64,000 bases of DNA from the NCBI RefSeq assembly GCF_003254545.1, contig NZ_QJRH01000061.1, forward strand, positions 86,702 through 150,701. The letters run 5' to 3'. Shown here in pieces: positions 60,020-64,000 of this stretch. This DNA comes from Flavobacterium tistrianum. GTDB taxonomy: Bacteria; Bacteroidota; Bacteroidia; Flavobacteriales; Flavobacteriaceae. Made by a program: the position numbers and the translations under genes. How positions within the stretch are numbered: the first letter of the stretch is position 1; each line of letters starts with the position of its first letter. The notes beneath the pieces were generated by a model. That model saw only the letters and a program-made list of their open reading frames with translations, was not told where the DNA came from and ran no database searches.

Positions 60020-61252
60020 ATGAAAAGAATAATTTTATTGTTCTCTCTGTACTTTTCAGTTTTCAGTTTCGGTCAGGGAAATACGCATAAACAATCAGGA
60101 GGAAAATACGAAGGATTAGCAATGACTCCGCCAATGGGCTGGAATTCGTGGAATACTTTTGCAACAAATATTGATGAAAAATTAGTAAAAGAAACTGCCG
60201 ATATTATGGTTTCTTCGGGGTTAGCTGCTGCTGGTTACAATTATATTGTATTAGATGATGGCTGGATGATGCACGAACGTGATGTAAACGGCGATTTACT
60301 GCCTGATCCTGAAAAATTCCCAAGCGGAATGAAAGCTCTTATTGATTATGTTCATAGTAAAGGCTTGAAATTTGGATTGTATAATTGTGCCGGAACCAAA
60401 ACCTGTGCAGGTTATCCAGGAACAAGAGGATATGAATATCAGGATGCCAGATTTTATGCAAAACTTGGAATCGATTTTTTAAAATACGATTGGTGTAATA
60501 CAGAAGGAATTACTGCAAAAGAAGCCTACACAACAATGAGCAATGCATTAAAAACAGCTGGAAGGCTAATTGTTTTTAGTCTTTGCGAATGGGGAGACAA
60601 TCAGCCGTGGGAATGGGGAAAACCAGTTGGAAATCTTTGGAGAATTTCGGGAGATATTTATCCGTGTTTTGACTGCGAATTTAAACACCCAGAAAATTGG
60701 TCGTCCTGGGGATTTATGAAAATTGCTGATATGAGAAAAGATATCCGTAAATATTCTGGCCCAGATCATTGGAATGATTTTGATATGATGGAAGTTGGAA
60801 ACGAAATGAACGATACCGAAGATAAAACGCATTTTGCAATGTGGTGTATGCTTTCGTCGCCATTATTTACTGGAAATGATTATAGAAAAATGTCAAAAGA
60901 AACTTTGACAATTTTGACGAATAAAGAACTTTTAGCTGTTAATCAGGATAAGCTTGGAATTCAAGGTTTTAAATACACTGTTTTAGATGGAGTAGAAGTA
61001 TGGGTAAAACCTCTTTCAGATGGTGCTTGGGCAGTAAGTTTTATAAATGGAACCGAAACTTCAAAAAAAATCATTTTCGACTGGAAGAAAAACAATATTA
61101 AAGATGCTGATTTTGGTTATGAAGCTGACTTTAGTAAAACCATCTTCAAAATAAAAGATCTTTGGAAAAACAAAGAAATTGGAAGCACAAAAAAGGGTTT
61201 TACAGCCGAAATAGCTTCACATGATGTTATTACCTTAAAACTAATCCCTTAA
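60020..61252 (+). CDS. GH27 alpha-galactosidase
   Basis: 410 aa from ATG 60020 (an in-frame TTG precedes it). Signal peptide MKRIILLFSLYFSVFSFGQ. Standard GH27 sequence: LAMTPPMGWNSWNTFATNIDEKLVKETADIM, YNYIVLDDGWM, KFGLYNCAGTKTCAGYPGTRGYE; nucleophile Asp157 in FLKYDWCNTEG, acid/base Asp212 in ISGDIYPCFD. Removes alpha-1,6-galactose side chains from galactomannan in the periplasm. Followed after 11 nt by the GH5 gene. No clear -7 box in the 20 nt before it. Confidence 0.96.
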   Translation: MKRIILLFSLYFSVFSFGQGNTHKQSGGKYEGLAMTPPMGWNSWNTFATNIDEKLVKETADIMVSSGLAAAGYNYIVLDDGWMMHERDVNGDLLPDPEKFPSGMKALIDYVHSKGLKFGLYNCAGTKTCAGYPGTRGYEYQDARFYAKLGIDFLKYDWCNTEGITAKEAYTTMSNALKTAGRLIVFSLCEWGDNQPWEWGKPVGNLWRISGDIYPCFDCEFKHPENWSSWGFMKIADMRKDIRKYSGPDHWNDFDMMEVGNEMNDTEDKTHFAMWCMLSSPLFTGNDYRKMSKETLTILTNKELLAVNQDKLGIQGFKYTVLDGVEVWVKPLSDGAWAVSFINGTETSKKIIFDWKKNNIKDADFGYEADFSKTIFKIKDLWKNKEIGSTKKGFTAEIASHDVITLKLIP

Positions 61253-61263
61253 ATCAATACATT

Positions 61264-62229
61264 ATGAAATCAAAGTTTTGGTATGTCGCCTTTTTGCTTT
61301 TGTTATTTGTTAATATGTCAAAGGCTCAATTTGTAAAAAAGCATGGACAGCTGAGCGTTCTCGGAACTCAGCTTGTAGATAAAGATAATAATCCAATTGT
61401 ACTCCGCGGATTAAGTTTTGGGTGGCATAGCATGTGGCCGAGATTTTATAATGAAAAAGCAGTTAGCTGGCTAAAAAAGGATTTTAATTGTAATGTGGTT
61501 CGTGCTGCAATGGGAATCGAACTTGGTGATTACTCCTACATAAAGGATCCTGAATTTTCTAAAGAGAAAATAGAAGCAGTTGTAAATGGCGCTATAAAAT
61601 CGGATATCTATGTCATTATAGATTGGCATAGCCATAATATAAATTTGAAAGAGGCCAAAGAGTTTTTTGCAGAGATGTCAAAAAAGTATGCCAAGTATCC
61701 TAATATTATATATGAAGTGTTTAATGAACCAGATTATGAGACTTGGTGGGAAGTTAAAAATTACGCCGAAGAAGTAATTCGAGTAATTCGTGAAAACGAT
61801 CCTAATAATATTATTCTAGTTGGCTGTCCCCATTGGGATCAAGATATCGATCTTCCAGCTGAAGATCCGATAAGAGATTATACTAATATAATGTATACCA
61901 TGCATTTTTATGCCGCAACTCATGGCAAAGAATTAAGAGATAGGACAGACTTGGCTATCAAGAGAGGTCTTCCGGTTTTTATTTCAGAATCTGCTGGAAT
62001 GGAAGCTTCTGGTGATGGACCTCTAAATTATAAAGCTTGGCAGGAATATATAGATTGGATGGAATCTAAAAAACTGAGCTGGATTACTTGGTCAGTATCA
62101 GATAAAGATGAAACGTGTTCTATTTTAAAAAACTCGGCTAAATCTGATGGAAAATGGAAAGATGAAGATTTAAAGGATTCAGGAATTAAAGTTCGTGAGT
62201 ATTTAAGAAGATATAATAATGCGGAATAA
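61264..62229 (+). CDS. GH5 endoglucanase-like enzyme (subfamily 2-like)
   Basis: 321 aa, signal peptide MKSKFWYVAFLLLLFVNMSKAQ. GQLSVLGTQLVDKDNNPIVLRGLSFGWHSMWPRFYNEKAVSWLKKDFNCNVVRAAMGIE is the GH5_2 cellulase opening; acid/base Glu155 in IYEVFNEPDYE, nucleophile Glu242 in PVFISESAGMEAS (most relatives have FVTEWG here, so the SESAG form is unusual). HFYAATHG and WITWSVSDKDETCS match the usual later strands. In a mannan locus it may cut glucose-containing backbones (glucomannan). Last gene of the locus. Confidence 0.92.
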   Translation: MKSKFWYVAFLLLLFVNMSKAQFVKKHGQLSVLGTQLVDKDNNPIVLRGLSFGWHSMWPRFYNEKAVSWLKKDFNCNVVRAAMGIELGDYSYIKDPEFSKEKIEAVVNGAIKSDIYVIIDWHSHNINLKEAKEFFAEMSKKYAKYPNIIYEVFNEPDYETWWEVKNYAEEVIRVIRENDPNNIILVGCPHWDQDIDLPAEDPIRDYTNIMYTMHFYAATHGKELRDRTDLAIKRGLPVFISESAGMEASGDGPLNYKAWQEYIDWMESKKLSWITWSVSDKDETCSILKNSAKSDGKWKDEDLKDSGIKVREYLRRYNNAE

Positions 62230-62249
62230 GTAGTTAGGATGTTTTTTAT

Positions 62250-62285
62250 AAAAGCCCGTTCATTTAAATGAACGGGCTTTTTTTG
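62250..62285 (+). terminator. terminator ending the PUL
   Basis: Perfect self-complementary stretch 62250-62281 (AAAAGCCCGTTCATTT and its complement) followed by T run. Confidence 0.9.
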
Positions 62286-62827
62286 ATTTTTTATATATGA
62301 ATCATAATGCTTTTATAATCTTAATAGCGAAGTGTTTTGTAAGGTGTGTTTTTGTGAGAATTTATTTTGGTTGGAATTGATTTTTATCTTGTCTTTTATA
62401 ATAGTGTTTGTAAAGTTATTTTTTTTTAATTTTTATAAATACCCCCATTTTTTATAGGGGTATAATTTTTTAATATGTTGTTTTTGATATTTTTGGTTTT
62501 GTTTTTGTAGTATTTTTTGTTTTAACCTGTGTAAAAAATGAAAATTTGTTCTAAAATTCGTTGTTGAATTTTCAAAAAGAATTATCTATAAATGTCAAAT
62601 CACGATTATTGGTGACTTAATTTTTGTAATCCGTAATTCTTCATGTAAAACATCAAAAAACCAGTTTTGAATTATTCTACTCATACAAAAGTTAATAAAT
62701 TCGCTAATGAAAATGATGATGATTTGAACGGCGTATGAAAGGTTTTAGAAATGACTTATACTATTAAATAGATATATAAAAGATTAACTAACCAGAATCA
62801 ATTAATAACTAAAAACCAAATTAAAAC
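62286..62827. other. non-coding gap before the porin gene
   Basis: About 540 nt, very T-rich at the start, no coding frame of note. No exact TAnnTTTG box was found close to the porin ATG. A long 5' leader or special promoter is possible, but no defined site can be named. Confidence 0.4.
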
Positions 62828-63919
62828 ATGAAAAAAGCATTTCACATTTTAGCCGCGATGTTAACAAGTTCTTTTGCCTTTGCCCAAGAAGAGGAAGCAG
62901 CAGCTCCGCCAGCAACCACATGGGGAGGTTCTGCAGATGCGTACTATAAATATGATTTTTCAAAACAAATGAATGGATTAACGAGCTTTACCAACTCACA
63001 AAATTCATTCGAATTAGGAATGGCATCGATTGAAGCGAGCCATACTTTTGGAAAAGCTTCTGTTTTTGTAGACTTAGGTTTCGGAAAAAGAGCAGCAGAA
63101 TTTTCATATAACGAAACACCAGATAAAGATGCAAGCGCAAAATTTATGATTAAACAATTATTTTTTACATATAATTTGACCGATGAATTTAAAGTAGTAG
63201 CTGGTAGTTTCGGAACCCATATAGGCTATGAAGTATTAGATGCAGTAGATAACAAAAATTACAGTATGTCTTATGCGTTTTCTTACGGACCGTTTTTTAA
63301 TACGGGGGTTAAAGCGCAATATACTTCTGGTAAATTTACAGCGATGTTAGGATTAACCAACCCAACAGACTTTAAATCGGCTATGGATGCAGGTTCGTAT
63401 CAAAAAACGTTCATTGGACAAGTAGGATATATAGGTGATACAGGAAGCGCTTATTTGAATTTTACAACAGGAAGCACTAATCCAATACCAGGAAGTACAA
63501 TTCCGGTTTCAGACGAAAATAAAACACAGTTTGATTTAACAGCATCTAAAACAATTTCAGATAGTTTTGCACTTGGGTTAAATGCAACGTATGCTAAAAC
63601 GACAAATGATTTTGACAGTAATTTAGATGGAGATTGGTTTTCTTTGGTAGGATATGCTAATTATACTTTCAATCCAGCATTACTTTTAGCTTACAGAATG
63701 GAATATTTTGATGCTAAAAATGCAGCTCCAAGTTTAGGAACTTTAGCAGGATCAAACGTATTTGCAAATACAGTTTCTTTAAATTACAAAGTTGGGAAAC
63801 TTACTATAATTCCTGAGCTAAGATACGATGCAGCCTCTGAAGATATTTTTTTAGATAAAGATGCATTGCCAACAGGCGGAAGTTTCTATGCCTTAATTGC
63901 AACAACATACTCTTTCTAG
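62828..63919 (+). CDS. outer-membrane beta-barrel porin
   Basis: 363 aa. Signal peptide MKKAFHILAAMLTSSFAFAQ, then an Ala/Glu-rich start. Barrel strands alternate (WGGSADAYYKYDF, SFELGMASIEASHTFGKASVFVDLGFGKRA, MIKQLFFTYNLTDEFKVVAGSFGTHIGYE, ending FYALIATTYSF with terminal Phe). Resembles the beta-barrel porin-2 family seen in Bacteroidota. These can accompany nitrogen or ammonium uptake genes, but the downstream genes are outside the window. Function inferred from fold only. Confidence 0.87.
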   Translation: MKKAFHILAAMLTSSFAFAQEEEAAAPPATTWGGSADAYYKYDFSKQMNGLTSFTNSQNSFELGMASIEASHTFGKASVFVDLGFGKRAAEFSYNETPDKDASAKFMIKQLFFTYNLTDEFKVVAGSFGTHIGYEVLDAVDNKNYSMSYAFSYGPFFNTGVKAQYTSGKFTAMLGLTNPTDFKSAMDAGSYQKTFIGQVGYIGDTGSAYLNFTTGSTNPIPGSTIPVSDENKTQFDLTASKTISDSFALGLNATYAKTTNDFDSNLDGDWFSLVGYANYTFNPALLLAYRMEYFDAKNAAPSLGTLAGSNVFANTVSLNYKVGKLTIIPELRYDAASEDIFLDKDALPTGGSFYALIATTYSF

Positions 63920-63951
63920 AGGTAAAGATTGATATTTTTTTTTTTTTTTGG

Positions 63952-63993
63952 AGCTGTCGAAACATATTATTGTTTTGGCAGCTTTTTTATTTT
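63952..63993 (+). terminator. terminator after the porin gene
   Basis: AGCTGTCGAAACA pairs with TGTTTTGGCAGCT (wobbles), then T run; preceded by a T15 tract at 63935-63949. Confidence 0.75.
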
Positions 63994-64000
63994 TTAAGAG

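Noticed and set aside
62286..62827. Riboswitch or small RNA in the long gap before the porin
   Set aside because: No conserved aptamer-like motif or strong stem could be recognised by eye.

Overview
AT-rich chromosomal segment of a Flavobacterium-type bacterium (phylum Bacteroidota, close in character to the F. johnsoniae group). Signs are SusC/SusD pairs, a type B type-IX-secretion sorting domain, bacillithiol synthesis (BshC), the Bacteroidota-only DUF4295 gene beside rpmG, and a recurring TAnnTTTG box (Bacteroidota sigma-A -7 element) just upstream of many genes. No tRNA, rRNA, CRISPR array, prophage or transposase was found.

Layout. 1-8983: ABC-F ATPase (cut by the window edge), secreted propeller-like protein, polyprenyl glycosylphosphotransferase, CpsB-type phosphatase, HGSNAT-like membrane protein, POTRA-less Omp85-like barrel, GT2 glycosyltransferase (envelope/exopolysaccharide theme). 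9068-18564: housekeeping: 2-oxoacid dehydrogenase E2, DnaQ-type exonuclease, FAH-family hydrolase, orphan Hpt protein, CinA, rpmB-rpmG-DUF4295, ftsY, two genes too short to be obvious (50 and 54 aa), lipoproteins, DUF721. 18630-31300: ndk, a second HGSNAT-like protein, bshC, MHS-type transporter, a 1116-aa T9SS cargo protein with PKD and five Ig-like repeats, a B12-binding-type radical SAM protein with an unusual CX4CX2C motif, an MBL hydrolase, and a GIY-YIG protein followed immediately by an array of long palindromes. 31301-36280: two-component system, DUF1573 protein, L,D-transpeptidase, NlpC/P60 peptidase.

36485-62229 is a carbohydrate region. A first cluster (SGNH/CE2-like esterase overlapping a sialate-O-acetylesterase-family protein, then a GH3 beta-glucosidase) precedes a beta-mannan utilisation locus. 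The locus has a leftward arm (GH26 mannanase lipoprotein, GPH symporter, GH130 phosphorylase, AGE-family 2-epimerase, GH5 mannanase, GH97) and a rightward arm (AraC regulator; SusC, SusD, surface glycan-binding lipoprotein; then, after a terminator hairpin, GH27 alpha-galactosidase and a GH5 endoglucanase-like enzyme). Inferred working: surface GH26 cuts galactomannan or galactoglucomannan; SusCD and the binding lipoprotein import oligosaccharides; GH27, GH97, GH5 and GH3 trim them in the periplasm; the symporter takes up disaccharides; the epimerase turns Man-Man into Man-Glc and GH130 phosphorolyses it to mannose-1-phosphate and glucose. A porin gene closes the window.

Several families of dispersed hairpin repeats sit between genes (6490, 11427, 16868, 19171, 30832-31269, 35650, 39041-39307, 41691, 46053, 47459). 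Some lie inside the mannan operon or a probable 5' leader.
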